Positions 28,547 through 38,353 of a DNA stretch of 64,000 bases are shown piece by piece. A model generated the notes under the pieces. It did no database searches and was not told the DNA's origin. It saw only the letters and a list, made by a program, of their open reading frames with translations. Origin of the DNA: Pseudoalteromonas ostreae. GTDB lineage: Bacteria; Pseudomonadota; Gammaproteobacteria; Enterobacterales; Alteromonadaceae. Every line of letters starts with the position of its first letter. Position 1 is the stretch's first letter. The stretch covers positions 18,025 to 82,024 of the forward strand of contig NZ_JAGPYN010000019.1 of NCBI RefSeq assembly GCF_018069805.1, given 5' to 3'. Both the position numbers and the translations under genes were made by a program.

Positions 28547-31165
28547 GTGGCATTACCCAATAAAGTTAAAAAATTGCTCAGCGATGCTGAGCAATTAACT
28601 GATTATCGCGATTGTTCTCATTATTTTTATAAGTGGTTACAAAACGAGTTTTCAAAACAACCCGTCGGTAACTTGATTAATGCCCGGGCTGAATTTATTG
28701 ACCGTCTACTGATCAAACTGTTTCATGTTTATGATTTAGCCCATGAACCTGATTTAGCCTTGATAGCCGTGGGTGGATATGGCCGCGGTGAGCTGCACCC
28801 CTATTCAGATATTGATTTTTTATTATTGGTTACCGAACAACCATCAGAGGCAATCTGTGAAAAAATAGGCCAGTTCGTTACTATGCTATGGGATCTCAAT
28901 TTAGAGATTGGTCATAGTGTTCGTACCATTGAGCAAGCGATTGAGCAAAAGCGTGAAGACGTAACTTTTGCCACCAGCTTACTCGAAAGCCGCTTGCTGT
29001 TTGGTAACCATATCGAATACGAAAAACTCAAAGCGCATATTCTCGACACACCAATATGGCACTCTGACGAATTCTTTTTAGCAAAAGTAAACGAGCAACA
29101 ACTACGTCATAAAAAATGTCACGGCACAGCATATAATCTCGAACCTAATATCAAAGAAAACCCCGGTGGCCTGCGAGATCTACAAACCATCATTTGGGTT
29201 GCTAAAAAGCATTTTCGGGCTGAAACCTTACAAGAGCTTATTAGCCACGGCTACCTCACTCATGAGGAATACCAAGAGCTACTTGAGTGTTTAGAAAATC
29301 TCTGGAATATCCGTTTTGCACTGCATTTAGCCGCTGGACGCTCAGAGAACCGGTTGTTATTTGATCATCAACCACTGGCCGCTGATTTACTTGGTTTTGG
29401 TAGCGATGGGAAAGCCTCTGTTGAGCGAATGATGAAGCGTTTATTTAGGATCATGAGCCGTGTTCGTGAGCTAAATCAAATGTTGTTATCATATTTTGAA
29501 CAAAGCATTTTGCCGGAAAGTAACGAACAAGCAGTGGTTGAACTCGATCGTAATTTTGAACGTGCTGGCCATCAAATTAAAGTAAAAAATCCATCTGTAT
29601 TTTTTCGCCGTGAACAACTGTTTGTATTATTTGAACATATTGCTGATAACCCTGAGATTACCCATATTTACCCAAGTACTATCCGTACCATTCGCCAAGT
29701 GCGACGTCGTCTTTTAGGAGATTTACAAGATTATGCCGCTTGTCGAGAAGCCTTTTTACGCTTAATTAAACACCCTAACGGCATGGGTCGTGCATTTACT
29801 TTAATGCACAAACACGGCATGTTAGCTGCGTACTTACCGCAGTGGCGTAATATTTTTGGCCAGATGCAGTTTGACTTATTTCACGCTTATACTGTGGATG
29901 AACATACTCATAAGTTGATCAACAATATTTATCAATATTTTGATAAAACAAACGTCAATGAGTTTCCTATTTGTTGTGAAATAGTCACCCGCATGGACAA
30001 GCCCGAGCTACTGTATTTAGCGGGTATCTTCCATGACATTGCCAAAGGCCGTGGTGGCGATCACTCAGAACTCGGGGCTGTTGACGCCATTGCATTTGCT
30101 AAATTACACCGTTTTTCTACTTCTGATGGTAAATTAATTGCTTGGCTTGTTAGTAATCATTTACTTATGTCTGTAACTGCACAGCGTAAAGATATTAACG
30201 ACCCAGATGTGATAAAAGACTTTGCTACGCGAGTTAAAACCGAGCGACAACTTGATTACCTATATTGCTTAACGGTGGCAGACATTCGCGCTACTAATGA
30301 TAATTTGTGGAATGATTGGAAGAACACCCTATTGCGTGAGTTGTATCTACATACTCAGCGTGCTTTACGGCTCGGCCTTGAAAACCCAATGGATCAGCGC
30401 GACCAAATTCGCGATAAAAAGCACCAAGCCAAACAACGCCTCATCAACAATGGTTACATTGAAGAACAAATTGATTTAATTTGGAGCCGCTTTAAAGCAA
30501 ATTACTTTACTGCCTTTAGTGAACAACAGCTATCATGGCACACCGAACATTTACTAAACTGTGACGATTTAAGCCAACCCAGTGTTGCGGTATCAAATAC
30601 AGCCATGCACGGCGGTACCCAAGTATTTGTCTACAGCCCCTACTCCGGTGCTTTATTTGCCCGTTTGGTCAGTGTGATTGGCTCTAAAAAAGCGCAAATT
30701 CAACACGCCCAAGTACTCACCACTCGCGACGGCTATGTGCTGTTTAGCTTTGTAGTACTTGAAGTCAGTGGTGACCCGATTGCCAGCGCTCAAGCGCAGT
30801 CAATCAAACGCGGCCTTGATCAAGCACTTGCCGATCCGAAAAAGAAAATTCGCTTTAAAAAGAATCGCTCACAACGCTTTAAAGATTTTAATATTAAGCC
30901 AAAAATCATCTTGCGCCCTCACCCGCGTAAAGATCGCAGCTTAATCGAAATTCAAGCGGTAGATATCCCTGGTTTATTAACCAAAATAGCCGAAGTGTTT
31001 CAAGCCCACTTATTACATATACACGCCGCGCGGATCACCACTGTAGGTGAACGTGCAGAAGATTTCTTCGTGGTATCGAATAACGAATACCAAGCCCTTA
31101 CCGATGAAGAACAAGCAAAAATTCATCAAGCATTGCGTAAAAAACTCAACGCAGAAACCGAATAA
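28547..31165 (+). CDS. glnD: PII uridylyltransferase / uridylyl-removing enzyme GlnD
   Basis: GlnD senses glutamine and uridylylates or deuridylylates PII proteins, so controlling glutamine synthetase and Ntr genes. The nucleotidyltransferase motif GGYGRGELHPYSDID is at residues 76-90 with D88 and D90. An HD hydrolase domain with FHDIAKGRGGDHSELG follows mid-protein, and two ACT domains lie at the C-terminus. The length is 872 residues. The start is GTG with AAGGAG upstream. dapD follows after 9 bases. Confidence 0.97.
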   Translation: MALPNKVKKLLSDAEQLTDYRDCSHYFYKWLQNEFSKQPVGNLINARAEFIDRLLIKLFHVYDLAHEPDLALIAVGGYGRGELHPYSDIDFLLLVTEQPSEAICEKIGQFVTMLWDLNLEIGHSVRTIEQAIEQKREDVTFATSLLESRLLFGNHIEYEKLKAHILDTPIWHSDEFFLAKVNEQQLRHKKCHGTAYNLEPNIKENPGGLRDLQTIIWVAKKHFRAETLQELISHGYLTHEEYQELLECLENLWNIRFALHLAAGRSENRLLFDHQPLAADLLGFGSDGKASVERMMKRLFRIMSRVRELNQMLLSYFEQSILPESNEQAVVELDRNFERAGHQIKVKNPSVFFRREQLFVLFEHIADNPEITHIYPSTIRTIRQVRRRLLGDLQDYAACREAFLRLIKHPNGMGRAFTLMHKHGMLAAYLPQWRNIFGQMQFDLFHAYTVDEHTHKLINNIYQYFDKTNVNEFPICCEIVTRMDKPELLYLAGIFHDIAKGRGGDHSELGAVDAIAFAKLHRFSTSDGKLIAWLVSNHLLMSVTAQRKDINDPDVIKDFATRVKTERQLDYLYCLTVADIRATNDNLWNDWKNTLLRELYLHTQRALRLGLENPMDQRDQIRDKKHQAKQRLINNGYIEEQIDLIWSRFKANYFTAFSEQQLSWHTEHLLNCDDLSQPSVAVSNTAMHGGTQVFVYSPYSGALFARLVSVIGSKKAQIQHAQVLTTRDGYVLFSFVVLEVSGDPIASAQAQSIKRGLDQALADPKKKIRFKKNRSQRFKDFNIKPKIILRPHPRKDRSLIEIQAVDIPGLLTKIAEVFQAHLLHIHAARITTVGERAEDFFVVSNNEYQALTDEEQAKIHQALRKKLNAETE

Positions 31166-31174
31166 GAGGATCTT

Positions 31175-32002
31175 ATGTCAGATTTAAAAACCACCATTGA
31201 AAACGCCTGGGATAACCGCGATAACATCAGCCCAAGCACAGTATCTAGTGATGTAAAACAAGCCATCATCGATGTACTTGAGCTACTTGATAGTGGTGCA
31301 GCCCGGGTTGCTGAAAAAATCAGTGGTGAATGGGTCGTCCACCAATGGCTTAAAAAAGCAGTTTTATTATCATTTCGCATTCGCGATAACCAACCAATGA
31401 ACGACGGCGTAAACCAATTTTACGACAAAGTACCGCTGAAATTTAGCGACTATACGCCGGAACAATTTCAGCAAGGTGGCATGCGCGTAGTACCAAACGC
31501 CGTTGCCCGCAAAGGCAGCTTCGTCGGTAAAAACGTCGTATTAATGCCTTCTTATGTAAACATTGGTGCTTACGTTGATGATGGCACTATGGTTGATACA
31601 TGGGCAACAGTGGGCTCATGTGCACAAATTGGTAAGAACGTACACTTATCAGGAGGTGTTGGCATAGGTGGCGTTTTAGAGCCGTTACAAGCGAATCCGA
31701 CTATCATCGAAGACAACTGCTTTATTGGCGCACGTTCAGAAATTGTTGAAGGCGTTATTGTTGAAGAAGGTGCCGTTATTTCGATGGGTGTGTACATCAG
31801 TCAAAGCACGCGTATCTATGACCGTGAAACCGGCGAAATCCATTACGGCCGCGTACCAGCTGGTGCTGTTGTAGTGCCTGGCGCATTACCGTCAAAAGAT
31901 GGTAGCCACAGTCTGTACGCAGCAATTATCGTGAAAAAAGTGGATCAACAAACCCGCGAAAAAGTGGGAATTAATGCCTTATTGAGATCGATAGACGAAT
32001 AG
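31175..32002 (+). CDS. dapD: Tetrahydrodipicolinate N-succinyltransferase
   Basis: DapD succinylates tetrahydrodipicolinate in lysine and diaminopimelate synthesis. The N-terminal helical domain is followed by a left-handed beta helix with hexapeptide turns ([30 protein letters not shown]). The length is 275 residues, the family norm. It is nine bases from glnD with a GAGGAT ribosome-binding site, and is followed by a terminator. Confidence 0.97.
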   Translation: MSDLKTTIENAWDNRDNISPSTVSSDVKQAIIDVLELLDSGAARVAEKISGEWVVHQWLKKAVLLSFRIRDNQPMNDGVNQFYDKVPLKFSDYTPEQFQQGGMRVVPNAVARKGSFVGKNVVLMPSYVNIGAYVDDGTMVDTWATVGSCAQIGKNVHLSGGVGIGGVLEPLQANPTIIEDNCFIGARSEIVEGVIVEEGAVISMGVYISQSTRIYDRETGEIHYGRVPAGAVVVPGALPSKDGSHSLYAAIIVKKVDQQTREKVGINALLRSIDE

Positions 32003-32051
32003 TAAAAAGCTGTAAATTTTTAAGCTGATTTGCATTAACAGTAAATAAATG

Positions 32052-32084
32052 AAGGCCCTAAACCTGTACAGATTTAGGGCTTTT
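32052..32084 (+). terminator. Terminator after dapD
   Basis: GCCCTAAA (32055-32062) pairs with TTTAGGGC (32073-32080), followed by TTTT. It closes the map-glnD-dapD unit. Confidence 0.88.
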
Positions 32085-32229
32085 GAGCTGTGTTATTTTC
32101 GCTTTTATAGATAAATATTACCATTAGATACAATATGACTAAAAGAACTTAATATGGATTATTAACTTTGATTTGTCTGACTGCGACAACTATAATTATC
32201 AATCATATTATTAAGTAATTGAGATCAAG

Positions 32230-33243
32230 TTGTTACGGCTTTTCGTTATATTTTGGTTCCTGTTACTTGGTTTTCAGCAAGCTTTTGCTACTGAACTAAG
32301 CACTTTTGAAAATAAGTTAAACGAAGCTGAAGACTACCTTGTGGTCAACCCAGCACAATCTATTATTATTCTTGAAAATCTTGACGATATCGATAAAGTT
32401 TCACCTGAGTTATTTATTCGGTGGCATCTTATTAACGCCCGAGCAGCCGTTCCGACCAGCCAATTTTACCGTCTTCATCAGTCTGTAGATGCGATATTTA
32501 GTCAGCAGCAAGCCCCTTATTTCAAAAAGAAAATAACGTCTATTATGAGTGCATTAGGTATTTGGCTCCGCTATGCGGAGTATTTAGATGATGCGCAACT
32601 AAGTTTTCAATGTGGTTATAAATACGCTGCAAATGATCGTCAACGCTTGACGCTTACCAACAGTATGGCACTTGTCGCTATGGCACAAAATAACAATGAC
32701 GAAGCGCGTAACCTATATGCCGAAAGCTATAATTTCACGGTGCGTTTAAACCTCCCTAACGTTGTCGCCATGATAGAAAGTAACCTGGGCTATTTGGCAC
32801 TTGATGAGAATAAAATCCCAGAAGCTGAACATTATTTTCGTAGTGCCTTAAGCCGTTATCAAATTATTGACAAACGTGCAGGGCAAATTTCTGCAGGATT
32901 AAATTTGTTAATGGTATTTTTGATTCAAGATCAAACAATAAACTTTGAAAGGTTATACGGACCCACATCTACTTTAACCCATGCCTTTCCCAATGAGGCT
33001 AAACAAGCTTTATTACTGTGGCTGGAAATGCGTTTTAAAAAACTTAAAGGAAATTATGTTAGCCGAAAAGACATAGCACAATTGCAAATAGCTTACGAGC
33101 AATTAGAAAGCGATCAAATGAAAACCTTTGTACACCGTTACTTTGCTAAAAAGCTCGAAGTCCCTATCGTACCACCAAAGAAAATCCTCCCTAAAAAGTT
33201 TACTCGTTCTTGGTTTAAGTTAGTTAAAAAATGTCAGTGGTAA
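32230..33243 (+). CDS. Secreted TPR-repeat protein, probable chimera at its C-terminus
   Basis: Product unknown. A signal peptide (residues 1-20, ending AFA) is followed by an all-helical region with TPR-like repeats, clearest around residues 170-220 (NLGYLALDENKIPEAEHYFRSA). The start is TTG with a weak GAGAT upstream. About the last 20 residues (from KILPKKF) look unlike the rest. They read like the loop before TM7 of the MFS fragment that continues in the same frame after the TAA at 33241. I infer that the natural C-terminus was lost by a deletion. Such N-terminal domains in this group are often sensor parts of larger proteins. Confidence 0.6.
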   Translation: MLRLFVIFWFLLLGFQQAFATELSTFENKLNEAEDYLVVNPAQSIIILENLDDIDKVSPELFIRWHLINARAAVPTSQFYRLHQSVDAIFSQQQAPYFKKKITSIMSALGIWLRYAEYLDDAQLSFQCGYKYAANDRQRLTLTNSMALVAMAQNNNDEARNLYAESYNFTVRLNLPNVVAMIESNLGYLALDENKIPEAEHYFRSALSRYQIIDKRAGQISAGLNLLMVFLIQDQTINFERLYGPTSTLTHAFPNEAKQALLLWLEMRFKKLKGNYVSRKDIAQLQIAYEQLESDQMKTFVHRYFAKKLEVPIVPPKKILPKKFTRSWFKLVKKCQW

Positions 33244-33768
33244 TTGTTGGTGACACTTTACAACACTTCCCTTTTTTCTTATTACCAACTGGGCGGATTT
33301 AATTTCGCAGCGCTGGGGTTCACGCCTGAGCAATTTGGTTACAGTGGGATTTTTTTGGGACTTGGCTCACTGCTGGGGAGTTATCTTAACAACGGCTTGC
33401 TGGCGAAGCATGTGTCGCAGCATTTGCTGTTGCAAGCTGCCGCGACTTTACTCACGTTGGGTGCTGTCGGTGTTTACCTAATACAAGATTCGATTTGGTT
33501 TATCGCGCCAATGATGATCGTCGTGATGGCTTTCGCCATTGCGATCCCCAATGTACTCAGTATGGCTTTAAGTGACTACAAACACCAAGTAGGGAGTGCC
33601 GCAGCGCTATTTGGACTTATTTATTACCTTTTGATTGGCAATGGTTTGGGACTGGCCGGTGCAGCTCAAAATCTAGGTTTGGTCTTGATTGCTTGTGGCG
33701 TTGGTACATTAGTCGTTACATTATCACGCAGTGCATTAAGCACTATAGTCGTTAAACAAATCGATTGA
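33244..33768 (+). pseudogene. Remnant of a Bcr/CflA-like MFS transporter (C-terminal half)
   Basis: The 174 codons encode about six hydrophobic helices, beginning LYNTSLFSYYQLGGF, which looks like TM7 of drug-efflux MFS proteins of the Bcr/CflA type. A complete protein has about 400 residues and 12 helices, and the N-terminal half is absent here. The reading frame is the same as that of the preceding TPR gene and is separated from it only by one TAA. There is no ribosome-binding site of its own. It is most likely a non-functional remnant left by a deletion. Confidence 0.75.
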
Positions 33769-33837
33769 ATTTAGTGACGCGGCAACGAGCTGATCTTGGG
33801 ATAGATGTTAAGTTCATTTTTAAACGATAGTCAGGTT

Positions 33838-33999
33838 ATACCAATCGTGTTAAGTTACTGACCATTTATAGCCACAGATAAATGGAGTGATAACAAGGCA
33901 TAAATTTTGACATGCAGTTGTTCTACTTGAAAAAATTATAACGCAGTTAGCGCTTTATTTAGCTCGCTAGAATGGTTAAATATTTAAGTCGATTGGTAT
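33838..33999. mobile_element. MITE-like element with imperfect terminal inverted repeats
   Basis: ATACCAATCG (33838-33847) and CGATTGGTAT (33990-33999) are perfect inverted ends. The similarity continues imperfectly for about 34 bases inwards (TTAA, ACCATT and TAGC blocks). The 162-base element has no coding capacity and lies between two convergent genes. Short repeats with ATACCAAT ends are, from memory, common in Pseudoalteromonas and relatives. No flanking target duplication is obvious. Confidence 0.65.
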
Positions 34000-34009
34000 T
34001 AAGTACTCT

Positions 34010-35038
34010 TTACCACTTCGCATAGTGGTCTTCGGTAAATCCCCATTCGCCGTTAAGTGTGATAACTTCGTCTGCAAGAGTTATTTCACCATAGTAACGG
34101 CCGAAGTGTTGAGTGAAGTTAGTCGCGATAATAATTAAGTTGGTTTTATCTTGGCGTTTACCTGCGGGTTCGAAGTATAAATTGATGATACCGTCGTTTG
34201 AACGCAGCCGCCATTTACTCGTTGCTTTAGCATTACCATAGCGCTCAAATTGAAAATCGACCATATCAATTTTATAAAGCGTGCCATCGAGCCACAAGGC
34301 GTTTTCGGTAAAACCTGTTTCAATAACCCCCGCACTTAAATTTAAACCTAAGCGGCGGCCATCGGCTAATGTGCAGGCTAAACTCCCCCAGTTCCAAAAG
34401 GTTTCGCGACGCATGAAACCCGCGCTCCAATCAACACTTGCCAGTACTTTAAGCTCTTCAAATACATATTTGTTACCACGCCACTGAAGTGTTCCAGTAC
34501 AGGGTAATGCGGCAGTTTTTTGGGTAAAATGAAAGCCTGTAAAACCGGCACGAACACACACCGCAAGCGGGTTATAATTTATCGATTCATCAATACAGGC
34601 ACTAATTTTCAGCCCGGACTTTAAATTTACCTCTACCGAGCGTATTTGCGGCTTAGCGGTTGTATTAATAGTTACGCTGTTACGCCCTTTTCGAAAAGTC
34701 GCTTGCCCGGTGTTTGGTGTGCTATCAATACACGTATTTAAAGCCAGTAAGCTGATAAAACTGACTTCATCGAATTCTGTCGTTTGTGGGTCGTATACAT
34801 ATACAAAACAGTGACTCGCAATTTTTAAATCAACAATCGCTAAACCAATAATTAACTGCTCACAACTCAAACTAATAAATTGAAATTGATTAAAGCTTAA
34901 CTTTTTAAAAAGCGAACTTCTGGATTTACCCATAGTACTACGCAGGTCAAAACCCAAGTAATTGATGTCATCTACTCCATCTGGAAAAATACCAAAGTCG
35001 ACTTGTCCATCTTGGTCGATCAACTCTTTTTTAGCCAT
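34010..35038 (-). CDS. DUF2804 family protein
   Basis: This 342-residue protein matches the DUF2804 family by its overall pattern, in particular the WNWGSLAC stretch (about residue 220) and the terminal GFTEDHYAKW. It has no signal peptide or membrane helix and is predicted to be largely beta. The biochemical role is not established to my knowledge; lipocalin or hydroxyneurosporene-synthase-like folds have been suggested for similar proteins. The start has an AAGGAAG ribosome-binding site. It stands alone between the MITE and the mnh operon. Confidence 0.75.
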   Translation of the reverse strand: MAKKELIDQDGQVDFGIFPDGVDDINYLGFDLRSTMGKSRSSLFKKLSFNQFQFISLSCEQLIIGLAIVDLKIASHCFVYVYDPQTTEFDEVSFISLLALNTCIDSTPNTGQATFRKGRNSVTINTTAKPQIRSVEVNLKSGLKISACIDESINYNPLAVCVRAGFTGFHFTQKTAALPCTGTLQWRGNKYVFEELKVLASVDWSAGFMRRETFWNWGSLACTLADGRRLGLNLSAGVIETGFTENALWLDGTLYKIDMVDFQFERYGNAKATSKWRLRSNDGIINLYFEPAGKRQDKTNLIIIATNFTQHFGRYYGEITLADEVITLNGEWGFTEDHYAKW

Positions 35039-35348
35039 ATAAAAAGCTTCCTTTAGTATCTAAAATACAATCATTCGCTTATTAACCTCGTACAGTAAAC
35101 CTACAAACGCAAATAATATAAATTTATCATGCTGATATTAAATTTAGCTCAGAGCAACTTAAAGCTTACCGTTTAAAACTTAACACATTACAGCCAAATC
35201 CACTGATATCTATTGGTTTAATTTGTTCGCCTTTACCACTGTGATCGTCATGCTTGATGATAGGTTTGAGTGTACAAATAAAAATCGTGAATAAAAAGCC
35301 CGTTAAAGTAACTTAACGGGCTGATATTAATCTTCAATCTTCAAAAAA
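35039..35348. other. Intergenic region between DUF2804 gene and mnhG
   Basis: These 310 bases hold the mnh terminator at 35293-35323 and presumably the promoter of the DUF2804 gene. Apart from these I see no gene, repeat or structured RNA. Confidence 0.6.
35293..35323 (-). terminator. Terminator of the mnh operon
   Basis: AGCCCGTTAA (35298-35307) pairs with TTAACGGGCT (35314-35323), with a T run in the leftward direction. It lies 26 bases after mnhG. Confidence 0.9.
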
Positions 35349-35681
35349 TTAATCGTCTTCGATGTTATCCAAACCTTTGGTGCCATCCTTAGCTTTTAGT
35401 TTATGGTGTATTGCTGATTTTATTAGCATGTAACCGCTGATCGGTGCGGTGATCAATAAGAAAATTGAGATCAATAATTCTTTGACACTAACGCCATCTT
35501 GCGTGTTACTAAAAAATACCATCGCGGCGATTAGCATTCCAGCCATGCCAAGGGTTGTTGCTTTTGTAGGACCATGCAGACGCATAAAAAAGTCCGGCAT
35601 TTTGATAAGGCCTATCGAGCCTATTAATATAAATACACCACCGATTAATAATAATATAGAAACTATCCATTCACTGATCAT
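35349..35681 (-). CDS. mnhG: Na+/H+ antiporter subunit G
   Basis: MnhG/MrpG is a small three-helix subunit of the Mrp-type cation/proton antiporter. The KMPDFFMRLHGPTKATTLG stretch is the family signature. At 110 residues it has the usual length. It is the last gene of the operon, 11 bases after mnhF. Confidence 0.92.
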   Translation of the reverse strand: MISEWIVSILLLIGGVFILIGSIGLIKMPDFFMRLHGPTKATTLGMAGMLIAAMVFFSNTQDGVSVKELLISIFLLITAPISGYMLIKSAIHHKLKAKDGTKGLDNIEDD

Positions 35682-35692
35682 GTTATTACCCT

Positions 35693-35962
35693 TTATTCGA
35701 TGATGTCGCCACGTAACAAGTACTTACATACCGCTACTGTACTTACAAAGCCAAGCATCGCGATTAACAGTGCAGCTTCAAAATACAATCCTGTGCCCAT
35801 ACTCATGCCGTATAAAATAATTAACGCTATGGTATTAATATACATAGTATCTAGCGCTAAAATGCGATCAGGTACCGAAGGGCCGACCACCAAACGCCAT
35901 AAGTTCAGCAGTAGCGATAAACCAATCATGGCAAAAACAATTAAAAAGACTGTTTCTAACAT
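35693..35962 (-). CDS. mnhF: Na+/H+ antiporter subunit F
   Basis: This 89-residue, three-helix protein has the MrpF pattern (GPSVPDRILALDTM near residue 28). It overlaps mnhE by seven bases, consistent with translational coupling. MrpF is required for assembly of the Mrp complex. Confidence 0.92.
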   Translation of the reverse strand: MLETVFLIVFAMIGLSLLLNLWRLVVGPSVPDRILALDTMYINTIALIILYGMSMGTGLYFEAALLIAMLGFVSTVAVCKYLLRGDIIE

Positions 35963-36492
35963 TGAAATATCTCCTTAAGTGGTGCTTCGTAACGTTGTTT
36001 AATGGTGTCGATCAACGCTTGCTCGTCATCTAAATCTAATACATGAATAAGCAAATAACGCTGCGTTGGTTGCTCCCCTTCAGCGAGAGATTCAGGTATC
36101 GGGTATACCTCAGCACTTACGGTGCCCGGTGTAAGCGACACTGTGCTTGCCAAAATAGTGATAGGCATGGCATGACTGAGCTCTATTGGTACTTTTACAA
36201 ATGCGGGACGCAGTTTTTTAACTGGCCCTAAGATAAGCAATGCGACTTGCATATTGGCGGTAATAATATCGTACATCACGATAATTAACTGCTTTAGCGC
36301 TAAACCGGGCTTAATAATAAGCGGTTGCGGTTCACGAAATGGAAAACTGACTAAAGGAATTAAAATAGCGAATATCACAGCCAACACTATATGACCAACC
36401 GATACGCTGTTATTAAGTAGCAGCCATACGACAAACAATAATGCACTGCGAAAAGGTGTTGCTAACCAACGAAAACGTGATTCTAAACGCAT
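35956..36492 (-). CDS. mnhE: Na+/H+ antiporter subunit E
   Basis: MnhE has two N-terminal membrane segments and a cytosolic C-terminal domain with the conserved SLTPGTVSAEV stretch. The length is 178 residues, close to the family's usual 160. The start overlaps the mnhD stop by one base. Confidence 0.92.
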   Translation of the reverse strand: MRLESRFRWLATPFRSALLFVVWLLLNNSVSVGHIVLAVIFAILIPLVSFPFREPQPLIIKPGLALKQLIIVMYDIITANMQVALLILGPVKKLRPAFVKVPIELSHAMPITILASTVSLTPGTVSAEVYPIPESLAEGEQPTQRYLLIHVLDLDDEQALIDTIKQRYEAPLKEIFQC

Positions 36493-38009
36493 TATAAGCC
36501 CCCTCCAAGTACCGCATTAATACCACCGGTAATATTATGCAATTGCGTAGCAGCAGCAATCATATATTCACTTACTGCGCCGCCAAAGATCACTAACAAA
36601 GGCGAACAAACTAATAAAGCAATTATTGCTGTGACCTGCAATGGATGTGCTTTTACTCCTTCAGTCGGTTCACTGTCTTGGTGTTTTCGTTCCCAAAATA
36701 AGGTAGTACCTGCTCGAGATAATGCGACCAATAATGCAAAGCTGGCAAGCAAGTAAACTGGCCAAAATAGTAATGCTTTTTCGCTATCTAAGGTGGTTTT
36801 TAAAATCCATACTTTACCAACAAACCCTGACAGTGGGGGCATGCCGACTACAGCTAAAGCAGCAATAATAAAGCACGTGCCTAATAAATATGGTTGCGCT
36901 ACGCCGCGTCCTGACGCTAAACGATCTGCAACCTTACCACGCTGATGAGCAATCAGGTCGGCCACTAAAAATAAAGCCGCGCACACTAAGGTTGAATGCA
37001 CTAAGTAATACAACAGCGCCGCTGTGGCATTCACGTTTTGTAATGCAACTAAGGCCACTAACGTCCCCACCGATACAATCACTAAATTAGCAGTAAGCTT
37101 GCGTAAATCTTGCGCGGCAACAACACCAATGGAGCCAACTATAATAGTTGCAACGGCCAAGCCCCACAACCAAGGTTGTGCCATGTGTGCAAGTTGCCCT
37201 GCTTCATCACCAAAGATAACGGTATAGACACGCAGCATGGCGTATACACCCACTTTAGTCATAATTGCGAATAACGCCGCCACCACAGGCATTGCACTCG
37301 CGTAAGTATTAGGTAACCACAAGTGCAGCGGTAACAATGCGCCTTTTAGCGCAAAAACAACCATCAGTAACAACCCACCAATTTTTGCAAGGTAGACGTC
37401 ATCGCCCTGTAACTGCGACACTTTTTGTGCCATATCGGCAATATTCAACGTGCCTAAGACACCATATAAAATACCCAGTGCAATCAAAAACACACTCGAA
37501 CCAATCAAGTTTAAACTCACGTATTGAATGGCTGATCGTGTTTTGTGTTTATCGCCGTTATGCATTAGTAATGAGTAGGAAGCAATTAACAGCACTTCAA
37601 AAAATACAAACAGGTTGAATAAATCCCCCGTTAAAAACGCACCGTTAACGCCCAGTACCAAAAAGTGTACTAATGGATGAAAAAAGCCCCCTTTTTCATC
37701 ATCCCCCATACAGCTGTATACAGTAACAGCCAAACCTAAAAATGACGTTAATAACACCAGCAGAACTGACACTAAATCAGCAACCAACACGATCCCAAAT
37801 GGCGCTTGCCAGTCGCCGATGGCATACACAATAATGCCTGACTGGAAAACTTGCCATAATAATAGCGCACTAACTAAGGTGCTTAATAATGCCATGACTA
37901 CAGAGGCAACACGACGAATAGGAATACTTTTCCCACAAGGGGGTAGCAGTAAAATAATGCCGGCAAGCATAGGTAGTAAAATTGGCCAAGAAGCTAGATG
38001 CTGGATCAT
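36492..38009 (-). CDS. mnhD: Na+/H+ antiporter subunit D
   Basis: MnhD is a 14-helix antiporter-like subunit homologous to NuoM/NuoN of complex I. The FFEVLLIASYSLL segment (with the conserved Glu) and the KVGVYAMLR segment (with the conserved Lys) mark the proton path. The length is 505 residues. It overlaps mnhC by four bases (ATGA). Confidence 0.94.
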   Translation of the reverse strand: MIQHLASWPILLPMLAGIILLLPPCGKSIPIRRVASVVMALLSTLVSALLLWQVFQSGIIVYAIGDWQAPFGIVLVADLVSVLLVLLTSFLGLAVTVYSCMGDDEKGGFFHPLVHFLVLGVNGAFLTGDLFNLFVFFEVLLIASYSLLMHNGDKHKTRSAIQYVSLNLIGSSVFLIALGILYGVLGTLNIADMAQKVSQLQGDDVYLAKIGGLLLMVVFALKGALLPLHLWLPNTYASAMPVVAALFAIMTKVGVYAMLRVYTVIFGDEAGQLAHMAQPWLWGLAVATIIVGSIGVVAAQDLRKLTANLVIVSVGTLVALVALQNVNATAALLYYLVHSTLVCAALFLVADLIAHQRGKVADRLASGRGVAQPYLLGTCFIIAALAVVGMPPLSGFVGKVWILKTTLDSEKALLFWPVYLLASFALLVALSRAGTTLFWERKHQDSEPTEGVKAHPLQVTAIIALLVCSPLLVIFGGAVSEYMIAAATQLHNITGGINAVLGGGL

Positions 38010-38353
38010 TTGTGCTCCTTGTGTTCAACTTTACCTAAGTGACCATCTACATGATCATTGCCTAAATCAGCACGACCACGAATGGCCAAAATCACCACAA
38101 AGGCAGTCATTGCAAAACCAATTACAATAGCAGTCAAAACTAAAGCTTGCGGTAGCGGATCTGCATAGTCAGTGCCAGTACCAAGCACGACGGCTTTATT
38201 AATAGTTAAGCGCCCTGCAGAGAATAAAAATAAGTTCACTGCGTATGACAGCATCGTTAACCCTAATACTACCGGAAAAGTCCGTGCTCTTAGGATCAAG
38301 TACACCCCACAAGTCACTAATACACCAACGCATGATGCGTATAACAGTTCCAT
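38006..38353 (-). CDS. mnhC: Na+/H+ antiporter subunit C
   Basis: This 115-residue, three-helix protein is related to NuoK. The DPLPQALVLTAIVIGFA stretch is the family signature. It overlaps mnhA by one base (TAATG) and mnhD by four. The C-terminal tail is charged. Confidence 0.93.
   Translation of the reverse strand: MELLYASCVGVLVTCGVYLILRARTFPVVLGLTMLSYAVNLFLFSAGRLTINKAVVLGTGTDYADPLPQALVLTAIVIGFAMTAFVVILAIRGRADLGNDHVDGHLGKVEHKEHK

Noticed and set aside
33244..33768. Treating the MFS fragment as an intact six-helix transporter gene
   Set aside because: It has no ribosome-binding site, starts directly after an in-frame stop, and contains only the second half of a 12-helix family.
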